The notes beneath the pieces were generated by a model. The model made no database searches, was not told the DNA's origin, and saw nothing but the letters and a program-made list of their open reading frames with translations. Positions 8,283 to 17,048 of a stretch of 38,403 nucleotides of DNA are shown piece by piece (position 1 is the stretch's first letter; each line of letters begins with the position of its first letter). The translations under genes and the position numbers were made by a program. Source of the DNA: Chloroflexota bacterium (lineage in GTDB: Bacteria; Chloroflexota; Anaerolineae; UBA1429); assembly GCA_012841405.1 (NCBI GenBank), contig DUUT01000159.1:1-38403 (forward strand), given 5' to 3'.

Positions 8283-9551
8283 CTAGGGGGCGACGAGCGC
8301 CGGGATATCCGTCAGCCACAGCGTGCGCCCACTGAGAACGTACATGCGTTGGTGTTCCTCGTCTACATAGATGCTGCGCAGCCCGCGGAACTCGATCCCG
8401 CCGGGTTGGGTCTTGAATTGCCGGATAAAGGCGCCGTTCTTGTCGAATTGGAGGACGCGCTCGTTGCCGGCGTCCGTCACGTATAGGTAGCCCGCTGCAT
8501 CGGGTTTGGGTTCGCCCGATACGAACAGGGTGGTGGGGTTGCGCATCGCGTCGGGCAGGCCGGTGAGGGCAAAGGGCTGCTCGACGCCGTCATAGAACTT
8601 TTTCACCGAGCCGTCGGCAAAGAGAACGTACATGTTGCCGTCGATGGCTAGGTCGACCGCGCCGGTCAGGTCGATGCCCAGGCGCGGATCGAGATAGTCG
8701 GATGGGGGCGCGGTGTAGGCATTGTCCACGGGCACGTACTTGAGCAGGCGGCTTTGGAGAGGGTCGAGCACGTACAGGTTGCCAAAGTACCCCCCGATGG
8801 CGGCCGGCCGGAGCCACTTGTCGCTGTCGGCGACGGGGAGCACGTCGATCCCCTGCTGCGGATCATAGGCCAGCAGCGAACCGCCGCTCTCCAGGGCCAT
8901 AAAGGTGCTCAGGGAACGCTGTCCGCCGGCCTCGATCCAGGCAATGTCGATCAACTGCCCGACCTGGATGCTGCCGCGCAGCTCGTCCTTGGCCATGAGC
9001 AGGGGGTCCGAGTCCTGGGGTTGGAGCGCGTCCCCGGCGTCGTTCATGGTGAACGTGTAGACGCGGTCGGTGGCGCGATTCAGCAGGAAGACGTCCGTCT
9101 CGTGGATGACGATGCGCCCCGACCCGGCGGGCGTATCCACCGGTTCATCGAGCCCGGCGAGCTGCCAAAAGTGGTAGAGGCGCTCCACGGTATCGAGCTC
9201 ATCGAGGCGGTGGTGGATGCGGCGCTGGAGCGACAGGAGCGCGTCGTCCAGGGGGTTGAGGGCGAGCCCCACATCGATGGTGGCCAACGCCTCGTGCAAC
9301 CCCGTGCGGATGATGCGCGGGTCGTCCGTGGAGGTCGCCGCATCGTACAGGGCCTGTGCCTCGGCCTGGATGGCGCCGAACTGCGCCCGGCGCGTGCTCT
9401 CGTACTGCACGCGCGTCATGACCACCATCACGAGGGTTACCAACGGGATCACCAGGGCCACTCCGATGAGGGTGTGGCCGCTGAGGGTCGCGGCGAGTTG
9501 CGCCGCGCCCGATCCGCGCTGATCGGATGGGCTCTGTTGCTGGGCGGGCAT
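8283..9551 (-). CDS. Membrane-anchored beta-propeller (NHL-like) protein
   Basis: A 422-residue protein. One hydrophobic segment (SGHTLIGVALVIPLVTLVMVV region) at about residues 22-46 probably anchors it. A helical stretch of about 80 residues follows, then a repeated pattern typical of six-bladed propellers: DIAWIEAGG, GGYFGNLYVLDPLQSRLLKY, AVDLAIDGNMYVLFADGSV, GYLYVTDAGNERVLQFDKNG and RSIYVDEEHQRMYVLSG. The ATG at 9551 is preferred because GAGGAG lies five bases before it; the frame extends to 9617 but would overlap guaA. Similar C-terminal propellers occur in Chloroflexota proteins that also carry a PP2C phosphatase domain, which is absent here. The function is unknown. Confidence 0.8.
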   Translation of the reverse strand: MPAQQQSPSDQRGSGAAQLAATLSGHTLIGVALVIPLVTLVMVVMTRVQYESTRRAQFGAIQAEAQALYDAATSTDDPRIIRTGLHEALATIDVGLALNPLDDALLSLQRRIHHRLDELDTVERLYHFWQLAGLDEPVDTPAGSGRIVIHETDVFLLNRATDRVYTFTMNDAGDALQPQDSDPLLMAKDELRGSIQVGQLIDIAWIEAGGQRSLSTFMALESGGSLLAYDPQQGIDVLPVADSDKWLRPAAIGGYFGNLYVLDPLQSRLLKYVPVDNAYTAPPSDYLDPRLGIDLTGAVDLAIDGNMYVLFADGSVKKFYDGVEQPFALTGLPDAMRNPTTLFVSGEPKPDAAGYLYVTDAGNERVLQFDKNGAFIRQFKTQPGGIEFRGLRSIYVDEEHQRMYVLSGRTLWLTDIPALVAP

Positions 9552-9607
9552 CGCGGCTCCTCGAGGTTGGGCCCCCGGCGCGCGGGGGGTTGTCGATCGC
9601 TGCGGCG

Positions 9608-11173
9608 TCACTCCCACTCGATGGTGGCGGGCGGTTTGCTCGAGATGTCGTACACCACGCGGTTGATCCCGGGCACCTCGCTGACGATGCGCTGCGAGAT
9701 GCGCGCCAGCACGTCGTACGGGATGCGCGCCCAGTCGGCCGTCATGGCGTCCTCACTGGTCACGGCGCGCACGGCCACCGTGTGGGCATAGGTGCGGCTA
9801 TCGCGCTCTACGCCGACGCTGCGCAGGGGGGTCAGCACGGCAAAGTACTGCCAGATCTCCCGATCGAGGCCGGCGGCAGCGATCTCGTCGCGCACGATGG
9901 CATCCGCCTCGCGCAGCACCTCGAGGCGCTCCCGCGTCACGGGGCCCAGCAGGCGCACGGCCAAGCCAGGCCCGGGGAAGGGGGCGCGGTACACCATCTC
10001 CTCGGGGAGCCCCAGCTCCAGGCCAACGCGCCGCACCTCGTCCTTGAATAGGAAGCGCAGCGGCTCAATGAGGGCCATGCGCATGTTCTCGGGCAGGCCG
10101 CCGACGTTGTGGTGCGTCTTGATGCGTGCCCCCGACGTGCCGGGCGCGGCGCTCTCGATGACGTCGGGGTACAGTGTCCCCTGGGCGAGAAAGTCGACCC
10201 GCCCCAGGCGGCTGGCCTCCTCCTCAAAGACCTGGATAAAGGTATTGCCGATGATGACGCGCTTGCGCTCGGGGTCGGTCACCCCCTCCAGGGCGGCAAG
10301 AAAGCGCTCCGAGGCGTCCACGGCGACCACCGGGGCATCGAGGTAGCGCCGGTAGCGGGCGACGCACTCGCGCGCCTCGTCCTTGCGCAACAGGCCGTGA
10401 TCGACAAAGATGGCCGTCAGCTGGTCGCCCACGGCGCGGCTGACGAGGGTCGCCACGACGGTGGAATCCACGCCGCCCGACACGCCGCAGATCACCTTGC
10501 CCGTGCCCACCCGTGCGCGGATGGCGGCAATGCTCTCGGCGATAAAGGTGGCGGTGGTCCAATCGTCCCGGCAGCCGCAGATGGTCACGCAAAAGTTGCG
10601 CAGCAGCGCTCTCCCGTGAGGGGTCTGCTCCACCTCGGGATGGAACTGGAGGCCGTAAAGCCGACGCTCCTCGTCGGCCATGGCGGCCACGGGGGTGCTG
10701 GCCGCGTGCGCCAGCACGGCAAAGCCGGGTGGCGGTGCCTCGATGCGGTCGCCGTGGCTGAGCCAGGCATCGAGGGTGCTGCCCAGTCCGGCAAAGAGGG
10801 GCGACGCGGGCCGGTCGACGGTGATGGACGCCTGGTCGTAGACACGGTCGATGGCCGGGGCGGCGGATCCCCCCAGCGCCTGACTGAGCACCTGCAGGCC
10901 ATAGCCGATGCCGAGGATCGGTACACCGCGTGCGATGACCTGAGGGGAGAGGGGGGGCACGGCGGCCTCGACGCCGCTGGGAGGGCCGCCCGCGAGGATG
11001 ATGCCCTTGGGATTCAGCGCATCGAGCTCGGCGGCGCTGGCATCCCACGGCAACATCTCGCAGTAGACGTTGCTTTCACGTACACGGCGGGTAACGAGCT
11101 GACTGTACTGCGAGCCATAGTCCAGAACGGCAATGGTGTCGCGTTCTCCGATCAAGCGGTGGTCGTGTGTCAT
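9608..11173 (-). CDS. guaA: GMP synthase (glutamine-hydrolysing type) with Cys-to-Gly at the glutaminase nucleophile
   Basis: A 521-residue enzyme of purine synthesis, converting XMP to GMP. The class I glutamine amidotransferase domain spans about residues 12-200, the ATP-pyrophosphatase domain about 205-400 (GVSGGVDST, residues 230-238), and the dimerisation domain ends in the family signature PPATIEWE. The nucleophile motif, normally GICYGMQ, reads GIGYGLQ: residue 90 is Gly (codon GGC at 10904-10906). The other triad members remain in LQFHPEVE (His178, Glu180). If real, the enzyme cannot hydrolyse glutamine by the usual mechanism and would depend on free ammonia; a single-base sequence error would also explain it. 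It is first in the operon that continues to selA, behind the promoter at 11252-11280. The ATG has no strong ribosome-binding site. Confidence 0.95.
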   Translation of the reverse strand: MTHDHRLIGERDTIAVLDYGSQYSQLVTRRVRESNVYCEMLPWDASAAELDALNPKGIILAGGPPSGVEAAVPPLSPQVIARGVPILGIGYGLQVLSQALGGSAAPAIDRVYDQASITVDRPASPLFAGLGSTLDAWLSHGDRIEAPPPGFAVLAHAASTPVAAMADEERRLYGLQFHPEVEQTPHGRALLRNFCVTICGCRDDWTTATFIAESIAAIRARVGTGKVICGVSGGVDSTVVATLVSRAVGDQLTAIFVDHGLLRKDEARECVARYRRYLDAPVVAVDASERFLAALEGVTDPERKRVIIGNTFIQVFEEEASRLGRVDFLAQGTLYPDVIESAAPGTSGARIKTHHNVGGLPENMRMALIEPLRFLFKDEVRRVGLELGLPEEMVYRAPFPGPGLAVRLLGPVTRERLEVLREADAIVRDEIAAAGLDREIWQYFAVLTPLRSVGVERDSRTYAHTVAVRAVTSEDAMTADWARIPYDVLARISQRIVSEVPGINRVVYDISSKPPATIEWE

Positions 11174-11251
11174 GGGTTCTACTATTCTATATTCGAATCG
11201 AGGGCAGGTGCGGCCGTGAACCCACCGTTGGGATGAAACACCGTTCTTCGG

Positions 11252-11280
11252 ATTATAGCGTCGACGTACCGCCGAATCAA
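11252..11280 (-). promoter_or_regulatory. Sigma-70-type promoter of the guaA operon
   Basis: On the minus strand the sequence reads TTGATT (11275-11280), 17 bases, then a perfect TATAAT (11252-11257). Transcription would start near 11245, leaving a leader of about 72 nt before the guaA ATG. I see no known purine riboswitch in that leader. Confidence 0.8.
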
Positions 11281-11360
11281 GTCATGGGGCGGGCGCGGGG
11301 GTGTCCAGGGTGCTAGGCGGTCAGCCGGGTGAGTGCGCTGTGGCGCAGCGTGATATGCCG

Positions 11361-11416
11361 TCACCACCCCTCGCCCACATGGGGCGGGGAGAGGGCAGGG
11401 TTGAGGGGGCTGCGGC
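11361..11416. repeat. Dispersed C/G-rich hairpin repeat, copy 1
   Basis: The core is CCCCTCGCCC, an ACAT-containing loop, then GGGCGGGG, followed by AGAGGG and a G-rich tail. It has the same style as the hairpin at 19866-19912 (CTCTCCCC ... GGGAGAGG). Such short palindromic C/G elements recur in intergenic regions of many high-GC genomes, where they create spurious reading frames. It lies between dnaA and guaA. Confidence 0.55.
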
Positions 11417-11489
11417 GGACGCGTGGTAGCGCGGAACCTTGGCGCGGGGCGACATCGTTGCTGCGTACGGTGCGTTGCTCACGCACGCT

Positions 11490-12863
11490 CTAGCGCGCTG
11501 CCTGGAGCACCCGCTGCCCGGCGCCGGCCAGGCGCTTTTTGATGTCCAGGATCTGGCGGCGCATGCCGTCGTCCTTCTCGAACAGGGCCGATATCTTGTC
11601 GCAACCGTGCATGATGGTGGTGTGGTCCCGGCCGCCGAGCGCCTGACCGATCTGCGGCAGCGACATCTCGGTGAGATCGCGGGCCAGGTACATGGCCACC
11701 TGGCGGGCGACGGCGATGTCGCGACTGCGCCGCGGGCCGACGAGAGCGTCGATGGGCACCTCGTAGAACCCCGACACGTGGTGCAAAATGTCGTCCATCG
11801 TCACCTTGGTGGCCGGGGCGACGACATCATTGAGCGCCCTCTGCGCCGTTTGCACGGTGAGGGGATAATCCATCATGCGCGCCATGGCCACCACGCGGTT
11901 GAGCGCTCCCTCGAGCTCGCGGATGTTGCTATCGACCTGCTGGGCGATGAACTCGATGACCTCGGCGGGCAGATGCAACCCCCGCGACTCGGCCTTGACC
12001 ACCAGGATCGCCATGCGCGTCTCCAGATCGGGCGGTTGGACATCGGCCGTCAGGCCCCACTCGAAGCGTGAGCGCAACCGCTCCTCAAGACTCAGGAACG
12101 CCTTGGGCGGGCGATCGCTGGACAGCACGATCTGCCGGTTCTCCTGGTAGAGGTCGTTAAAGGTGTGGAAGAATTCCTCTTGGGTGCGTTCCTTGTTGAT
12201 GATGAACTGCACATCATCGAGCAGGAGCACGTCGATGGTGCGGTACTTGGCGCGGAACTCTTCTGTCGTGCGGTTGCGGATGGCGTTGATCATCTCGTTG
12301 GCAAAGGTCTCCGCCGAGACGTAGAGCGTCCTTTTCTCCCGCTGCAGCACATAGTTCCCGATGGCGTGCAGCAGGTGCGTCTTGCCCAGCCCCACGCCGC
12401 CATACACAAACAGGGGGTTGTAGGCCATGCCGGGATTCTCAGCCACCGCCAGGCTACCGGCATGTGCCAGGCGGTTGGCCTGCCCCACGATGAACGTGTC
12501 GAACGTGTAGCGCGGGTTGACGCGGCTCAGCTCGCCCTCGGTGGACGCTGGGGCGTTGTGCACCTGGGGGGGCTCGGGGTGGTCGAGCAATGTGATGGTG
12601 GATTCCATGGAAACACCGTTACCACGCACGATAAAGCGCACGGAGGTCGTCCGTCCGGCGGTGGCGGTAACGGTACGCTGTATCTGCCCGTAGAGTCGAT
12701 TCTCCAGCCAGTCCTTGGCGTACGCCGAATGCACCCCTACGACCAGCACTCCATCCTCGTACGAAATGCCCTGGGTGTTCTTCACCCACGTGTCGTAGGT
12801 CGGTTTGGCAAGCTGAAGCTGCAATTGGCCGAGCGCCGCCTGCCAAAGTTGTTGTGCATCCAT
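11490..12863 (-). CDS. dnaA: Chromosomal replication initiator protein DnaA
   Basis: A 457-residue initiator ATPase that binds DnaA boxes and opens oriC. The N-terminal domain ([21 protein letters not shown] region) is followed by a linker, then the AAA+ domain with Walker [10 protein letters not shown] and Walker B LLLDDVQF. The C-terminal helix-turn-helix carries the signature [15 protein letters not shown]. The length is normal. The ATG at 12863 has GGGAG seven bases upstream. The gene has a promoter at 13270-13298 and a leader of about 400 nt. There is no dnaN, rpmH or clear oriC next to it; the neighbours are guaA and a lipoprotein gene. Confidence 0.98.
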   Translation of the reverse strand: MDAQQLWQAALGQLQLQLAKPTYDTWVKNTQGISYEDGVLVVGVHSAYAKDWLENRLYGQIQRTVTATAGRTTSVRFIVRGNGVSMESTITLLDHPEPPQVHNAPASTEGELSRVNPRYTFDTFIVGQANRLAHAGSLAVAENPGMAYNPLFVYGGVGLGKTHLLHAIGNYVLQREKRTLYVSAETFANEMINAIRNRTTEEFRAKYRTIDVLLLDDVQFIINKERTQEEFFHTFNDLYQENRQIVLSSDRPPKAFLSLEERLRSRFEWGLTADVQPPDLETRMAILVVKAESRGLHLPAEVIEFIAQQVDSNIRELEGALNRVVAMARMMDYPLTVQTAQRALNDVVAPATKVTMDDILHHVSGFYEVPIDALVGPRRSRDIAVARQVAMYLARDLTEMSLPQIGQALGGRDHTTIMHGCDKISALFEKDDGMRRQILDIKKRLAGAGQRVLQAAR

Positions 12864-13269
12864 AGAATGCTCCCTGGGAATCCAAGATGTCCGGCAAAGG
12901 CAACCAACCGGCGCCAGACCTGGAGGGGGTCACCGTCGCGGCCGTTGCAGCAGTGGAAGCGCAGCCCGAGGACCCACGAACGGGGGGACAGCGAACGCGT
13001 CGGTGCATGCCCGGTTGAGCCCGTTCCAGGTATCCGGTTTCGCAAAGGCGTAGGTCGTACGATAGGCATGCAGAGGGCGCAGGGGCCCAGGTAATCGCGG
13101 ACCGTGGTGCAAAGCAGGGGATGGGTGTATTGGATAGCCACATCGTGCAGGAAACGTGATGGCGCTGCGCTCAGTGGTTTCGCCTGGAGGAATCGCCTCG
13201 TCAGCAAGGTGCTACGGCTGATACGAAGGAGGTGTTCACCCAAGATGCCTTGCCCACAGCTCTGCCGAC

Positions 13270-13298
13270 ATTCTAGCATCCTCTCCGGCCTTTGACAA
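13270..13298 (-). promoter_or_regulatory. Sigma-70-type promoter of dnaA
   Basis: On the minus strand TTGTCA (13293-13298) is followed after 17 bases by TAGAAT (13270-13275). Transcription would begin near 13263, about 400 nt before the dnaA ATG. The near-match DnaA box TGTGGGCAA lies just inside the transcript and could allow autorepression; that part is speculative. Confidence 0.7.
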
Positions 13299-13487
13299 GG
13301 CGGACTCTGGCGCGGCGTGAGGTGGCGTCACCCGCCGCCGCGCGCAGGCACAATCCCTAGCGTTCGACAGGGACATCTCCCCCCACAGGTAGTGTCGGGA
13401 AAACCTGGAAACCATTCCTGCGAATCAGCAAGACCTGCAATCCCCGCTCGTGGCGGCGTACGCCCGTGGCGGCGCCCCGGGGGTATC

Positions 13488-13516
13488 TTGGCGTTGTGCC
13501 GCCGCCATGATACAAT
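13488..13516 (+). promoter_or_regulatory. Sigma-70-type promoter of the DUF4015 lipoprotein gene
   Basis: TTGGCG at 13488-13493, a 17-base spacer, and TACAAT at 13511-13516. The start codon at 13556 is 39 bases downstream of the -10 box, so the leader is about 33 nt. Confidence 0.65.
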
Positions 13517-13555
13517 GCGCCGCATTCGATGCTACTACAGGGATAGGTGCAACGC

Positions 13556-15844
13556 ATGGAAAACGCTGGACATCGTGTCAGGGCAAGCCGGTGGGGCCTG
13601 TGGGCTATCGTGCTGGGGGTCGCCCTCGTGGGGTGCGGCCTCGGCCGGCCCGTCGTATCGGGGCGGGTGTTGGACGCGGTGAGCGGTGCCGCGCTCCAGG
13701 GGGCGCGCGTCCTGGCGGGAGAGGTCGAGACGACGACGGACGCCGAGGGGCGGTACGCGCTGCGCCTGGCGCCCGGCTCCTATGAGCTCATCGTCTTGCG
13801 CGAGGGCTATGTGCCGCAGGAGATGACGGTCATCCACGTCGACGGCACGGAGCGCCTGACGCAGGACGTGGCCCTCGCGCGTCGCCGCCTCGCCGTGCGC
13901 ATCGTCGCTGCATCCTCGGGGGCACCGGTGCCCGGCGCGCGCGCCACCCTGGGAGAGAGCAGCGCCACAGCGGATGACGACGGCCGGCTCGAGGTCGAGG
14001 CGCACACCGGCGGGGCGCTCGCCGTCGCCTGCCCCGGCTATCTCCCGTTGGAGGTCCCGCAAGCCGACGTCGCGGCCGCCTTGGCCGAGCCCGCGAACGA
14101 CGCGATGACCGTCACCCTCACGCCGCGGGCGTTGGAGGGAACCGTGACCCGGGCCGATTCCGGCGCCCCCGTCTCTGGGACGACCATCACCGTGGGGGAT
14201 GCCACGGCGATCACCGATGCCCAGGGCCACTACCGCATTGAGCGCGTCGAGCCGGGCACGCCCATCACCGTGGAGGGCCCTGCCCATCGCGCGGTGGAGG
14301 GCTTGGTGTACGAGGGGCAGGAACGCCAGGATGTGACCGTGGAGCCCTGGAAGGTGACGCTCACCGTCACGGACGAGGCCGGGCAGCCCCTGGCCGGAGC
14401 GGTGGCAGCCGTCGGGGAGCACGCGGCGACGACGGATGCCGCAGGCTTGGTCGAGGTGCAGCCCCTCCACGGGGTAGCGATCACGGTGACACTGGATGGC
14501 TACGCCCCCGCGACGCCGCTGTACGAGGGGCAAGAGACGTTGAGCGTCGCCCTGGCGCAGGCGCGCCTCGGTGCCCAGGTGCGCAACAAGGCCACCGGCG
14601 AACCCGTGCAGCGGGCCCGGGCGCTCGTGTACCGCGAGGGGCAGGACGTGCCCGAGGTGGTACCGCTCGACGCCGATGGGCGCTTTGCCATCGAGGATGC
14701 CCGCGATGTGGCGCGCCTGCTCATCAAGGCGCCGGGCCACCGGGTGTACGAGGTTCCCACGTTGGAGACCTCGCCCATGGACATCGCGCTCGAGCCGTTC
14801 GAGGCGCGGGCCGTCTACATCCCCTTCATGCTGCTCGCCCTTCCCGACCGCATCAACGAGATCCTCACCATGGTTGACGAATCCGAGGAGCTGAACGCCG
14901 TGGTCGTCGACGTCAAGGGTGACCAGTCGTTCATCGCCTGGGAGAGCGAGGTGCCGCTGGCGCAGGAGGTCGGCGCCTACTATCGCGGGCTGATGGATCT
15001 CGACGAGTTCCTCAGGCTGTGCCACGAGCGCGACATCTATGTCATCGCCCGGATGGTGATGTTCAAGGATGATAATCTGGCCTCCACGAAACCCGAGTGG
15101 ATGGCCACCTATGCCGATGGCCGGCCCTACGTCGACCTGGAAGGGTTGCGGTGGGTCGACCCGTTCCGCCGTGAGGTGCGTGACTATAACCTCGACCTGG
15201 CGCGCGAGATCGCCCTCATGGGCTTTGACGAGGTGCAGCTCGACTATGTGCGCTTTCCGTCGGATGGCAGCGTCCGCGGCTTGACCTTTAGCGAGGAGAG
15301 TACCTTCGAGTCGCGCACGCGCGCCATCGCCGAGTTCTGCGCCGAGATGCGCGATACCCTGGCCCCCACGCCGGCGTTCTATTCTGCCGACATCTTTGGC
15401 CTCGTCATGTGGGTCGATCCGGGGCGCGACATGGGTATCGGCCAGCGCATGGAGGACGTGGCCCCCTTTGTCGATTACCTCTCGCCCATGCTCTATCCCA
15501 CGACCTTTGGGCCGGGGAACCTGGGGTACCAGAACCCGGGGCTCCACCCCTACGAGGTGGTCTACCGCAGCGTGCGCAAGACGCAGGAGCGCTCCGATAC
15601 CCTCGTGCGTCCCTGGCTGCAGCACTATTCTATCGGGGGCATCCACTATGGCATGCTCGAGCTACTGAAGCAAAAGAAGGCGGCCGAGGATCGCCAGAGC
15701 AGTGGTTGGATCTACTGGAACTCGCGGGGCCAGTATGAGCGCGACCTCTTTAGGGAGGGGATCGAGGAGCACTACGCCGACCAGCTACCCTCCCCAGAGG
15801 AGTTTGAGGCCCAGGAGGACGCCGCCCGCGCGGCGCAGGAGTAG
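13556..15844 (+). CDS. Lipoprotein with five carboxypeptidase-regulatory-like repeats and a DUF4015 glycosidase-like domain
   Basis: A 762-residue exported protein with a signal peptide ending in ALVGC (lipidated Cys27). Residues about 35-410 contain five successive units of 60-75 residues of the carboxypeptidase regulatory-like type, each with a 'G.V.D..SG.P..GA.V' start and an 'A.TD..G.Y.' middle. Residues about 415-750 match DUF4015, a putative glycosyl hydrolase domain on a TIM barrel: YIPFMLLALPDRINEIL, then LNAVVVDVKGD, then MGFDEVQLDYVRFPSDG, where the Asp and Glu residues are candidate catalytic acids, and YLSPMLYPTTFGPG. It probably acts on a cell-surface or environmental polysaccharide. 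A GTG at 13547 is an alternative start. The gene has its own promoter and a strong terminator 15 bases after the stop. Confidence 0.85.
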   Translation: MENAGHRVRASRWGLWAIVLGVALVGCGLGRPVVSGRVLDAVSGAALQGARVLAGEVETTTDAEGRYALRLAPGSYELIVLREGYVPQEMTVIHVDGTERLTQDVALARRRLAVRIVAASSGAPVPGARATLGESSATADDDGRLEVEAHTGGALAVACPGYLPLEVPQADVAAALAEPANDAMTVTLTPRALEGTVTRADSGAPVSGTTITVGDATAITDAQGHYRIERVEPGTPITVEGPAHRAVEGLVYEGQERQDVTVEPWKVTLTVTDEAGQPLAGAVAAVGEHAATTDAAGLVEVQPLHGVAITVTLDGYAPATPLYEGQETLSVALAQARLGAQVRNKATGEPVQRARALVYREGQDVPEVVPLDADGRFAIEDARDVARLLIKAPGHRVYEVPTLETSPMDIALEPFEARAVYIPFMLLALPDRINEILTMVDESEELNAVVVDVKGDQSFIAWESEVPLAQEVGAYYRGLMDLDEFLRLCHERDIYVIARMVMFKDDNLASTKPEWMATYADGRPYVDLEGLRWVDPFRREVRDYNLDLAREIALMGFDEVQLDYVRFPSDGSVRGLTFSEESTFESRTRAIAEFCAEMRDTLAPTPAFYSADIFGLVMWVDPGRDMGIGQRMEDVAPFVDYLSPMLYPTTFGPGNLGYQNPGLHPYEVVYRSVRKTQERSDTLVRPWLQHYSIGGIHYGMLELLKQKKAAEDRQSSGWIYWNSRGQYERDLFREGIEEHYADQLPSPEEFEAQEDAARAAQE

Positions 15845-15858
15845 CCGTCCTGCGCACA

Positions 15859-15909
15859 AGTCCCCTGCGCGTCCCGATGTCAGTGTCGGGGCGCGCAGGG
15901 GACTCTTTT
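15859..15909 (+). terminator. Strong intrinsic terminator
   Basis: Positions 15859-15877 pair with 15886-15904 over 19 base pairs (one G-U), with an 8-base loop, followed by CTTTT at 15905-15909. The T-tract is on the plus strand only, so it terminates the DUF4015 lipoprotein transcript. It also lies between the convergent lipoprotein and HAD-like genes. Confidence 0.85.
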
Positions 15910-15926
15910 GTGGTGCCGCGGAAAAA

Positions 15927-17048
15927 CTAGAGCACCGCTGCGCCGTACACCTTCATCGGCGTGCGATGTAGTGGCTGGCACCCCGCGGCCGCTTGCTCCC
16001 GCGTGGGCAGCGAGGCTTCATCGGGCTTGTCCGAGATGCCAAAGACGAGGACCCCCTGAGTCGCCAGGTGGCTCGCCAGGTCGGCGACCTCGGCGGTGAT
16101 GACGATCTCGTGGGCCAGCACGTCCTCGACGGAGGCGTCATCGGGGAGGGTATCCATCCGTCCCACCGTCTCTAGGTACTCGCGGCGGCGGAACGCCTTG
16201 AAGGGGGTGGGATCCTCCGCGGCGATGCCCTCGCGCACCTCGCGGTGCGCCGCCTGCAGGCCCGGCGTCATGCGCTCGCGACGCGCCTCGCAGCGGTCGG
16301 CAAACCCCTCGATCGTCGTCACGTCTCCCGTCTGCAGATCCCGCCACAGCTCCTCGGCGGGATAGACGCCGCCCACCACCATCAGGCAGATGTAGGCGAG
16401 GTAATCCTGGTTGTCGCCGGTGAAGGGATGGTACGTGGGTTGGTTCAGCGGATCGTACACCGCCCGGAAGGCCGCCAGGTCAAAGGCATCACCGAGGGTG
16501 GAGCGCATGGTGCGCTGCACGGCAGCTACGCGCGCCGCGTCAATCACCGCGTCGTTCCGTCCGCGCGCGCCCAGGCACGTCTTGTCGAGGTCCAGCAGGA
16601 GGGCGGTGCGCTCGTCCAGCGGGACGCCAGCCGCCTGCACCCGCGCCAGGAAGGTGTGCAGCGCGGACCAGCGATTGGCCACCATGAGGTCGCCGTGCAT
16701 CTCGATGCGTTCCGGCTCGGAGGTGCGATCCGCGCCGATGAACCCCAGCATGGGCAGGTGCTGCGCCAGGTTCTGGGCAGCGGTACCGTCGTTCATCAAC
16801 GTATCGCCGATGAACAGGGCCTGCTGCAGTGGTGCAGCGACGCCACGGGCGCGCTGGAGGTGCTGGAGGAATCGGAGTAGTACCGTGGCATAGGGGGGCG
16901 AGGTCTTGCGCGGGATATAGTAGTGATCCAAGCCGTAGGAACGCCACGCCTCCCGCAGCCCGGGCACGTCAGGGTGCAGGGGTTCGAGGTTGCGGTATAC
17001 GATGGCATCGCCCATGAAATCGGCGAGCACCCCACGTCTCCAGGTCAT
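15927..17048 (-). CDS. HAD-like protein with circularly permuted motif order
   Basis: A 373-residue protein of probable phosphatase type. The N-terminal part has RKTSPP, then helices, then LFIGDTLMNDG (residues 79-88), which match HAD motifs III (Lys49) and IV (GDxxxND). The classical first motif, LLLDLDKT, comes later at residues 150-157 (the two Asp are 153 and 155), and a motif II-like VLVFGISD (Ser339) is near the C-terminus. The order is III-IV-I-cap-II instead of I-II-III-IV. Between motifs I and II lies a helical insert of about 180 residues that could be a cap. The ATG at 17048 overlaps the asd stop by four bases (ATGA); the frame continues upstream only as asd antiphase sequence. Its substrate is unknown; the operon suggests a link to aspartate-family metabolism, but that is inference. 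Confidence 0.75.
   Translation of the reverse strand: MTWRRGVLADFMGDAIVYRNLEPLHPDVPGLREAWRSYGLDHYYIPRKTSPPYATVLLRFLQHLQRARGVAAPLQQALFIGDTLMNDGTAAQNLAQHLPMLGFIGADRTSEPERIEMHGDLMVANRWSALHTFLARVQAAGVPLDERTALLLDLDKTCLGARGRNDAVIDAARVAAVQRTMRSTLGDAFDLAAFRAVYDPLNQPTYHPFTGDNQDYLAYICLMVVGGVYPAEELWRDLQTGDVTTIEGFADRCEARRERMTPGLQAAHREVREGIAAEDPTPFKAFRRREYLETVGRMDTLPDDASVEDVLAHEIVITAEVADLASHLATQGVLVFGISDKPDEASLPTREQAAAGCQPLHRTPMKVYGAAVL

Larger units (their letters stand above)
11174..11489. other. Intergenic region between dnaA and guaA
   Basis: This 316-base stretch holds the guaA promoter and leader (11174-11280) and a hairpin repeat (11361-11416). It also carries a short 6-bp inverted repeat (GTGCGT/ACGCAC) about 15-30 bases past the dnaA stop, without a T-tract. 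I see no coding region or RNA gene here. Confidence 0.6.
12864..13555. other. Long divergent intergenic region: dnaA leader and two promoters
   Basis: About 690 bases between dnaA (minus) and the DUF4015 lipoprotein (plus). It holds the dnaA promoter, the roughly 400-nt dnaA leader and the lipoprotein promoter at 13488-13516. I searched for DnaA boxes (TTATCCACA or close variants) and found only one 7/9 match, TTGCCCACA at about 13249-13257. There is no box cluster and no AT-rich unwinding stretch, so this does not look like an origin. No coding region is supported; open frames on the minus strand have no family features. Confidence 0.6.

Noticed and set aside
9552..9617. Start of the propeller gene at 9617
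   Set aside because: It would overlap guaA; a clear GAGGAG supports the ATG at 9551.
12782..13279. 165-residue minus-strand frame in the dnaA leader
   Set aside because: It overlaps the dnaA start, has no ribosome-binding site or family features.
12864..13555. Replication origin next to dnaA
   Set aside because: Only one weak DnaA-box match, no AT-rich stretch and no dnaN.
13535..15646. 703-residue minus-strand open frame
   Set aside because: It is antisense to the DUF4015 lipoprotein, which has a signal peptide, repeats, promoter and terminator.
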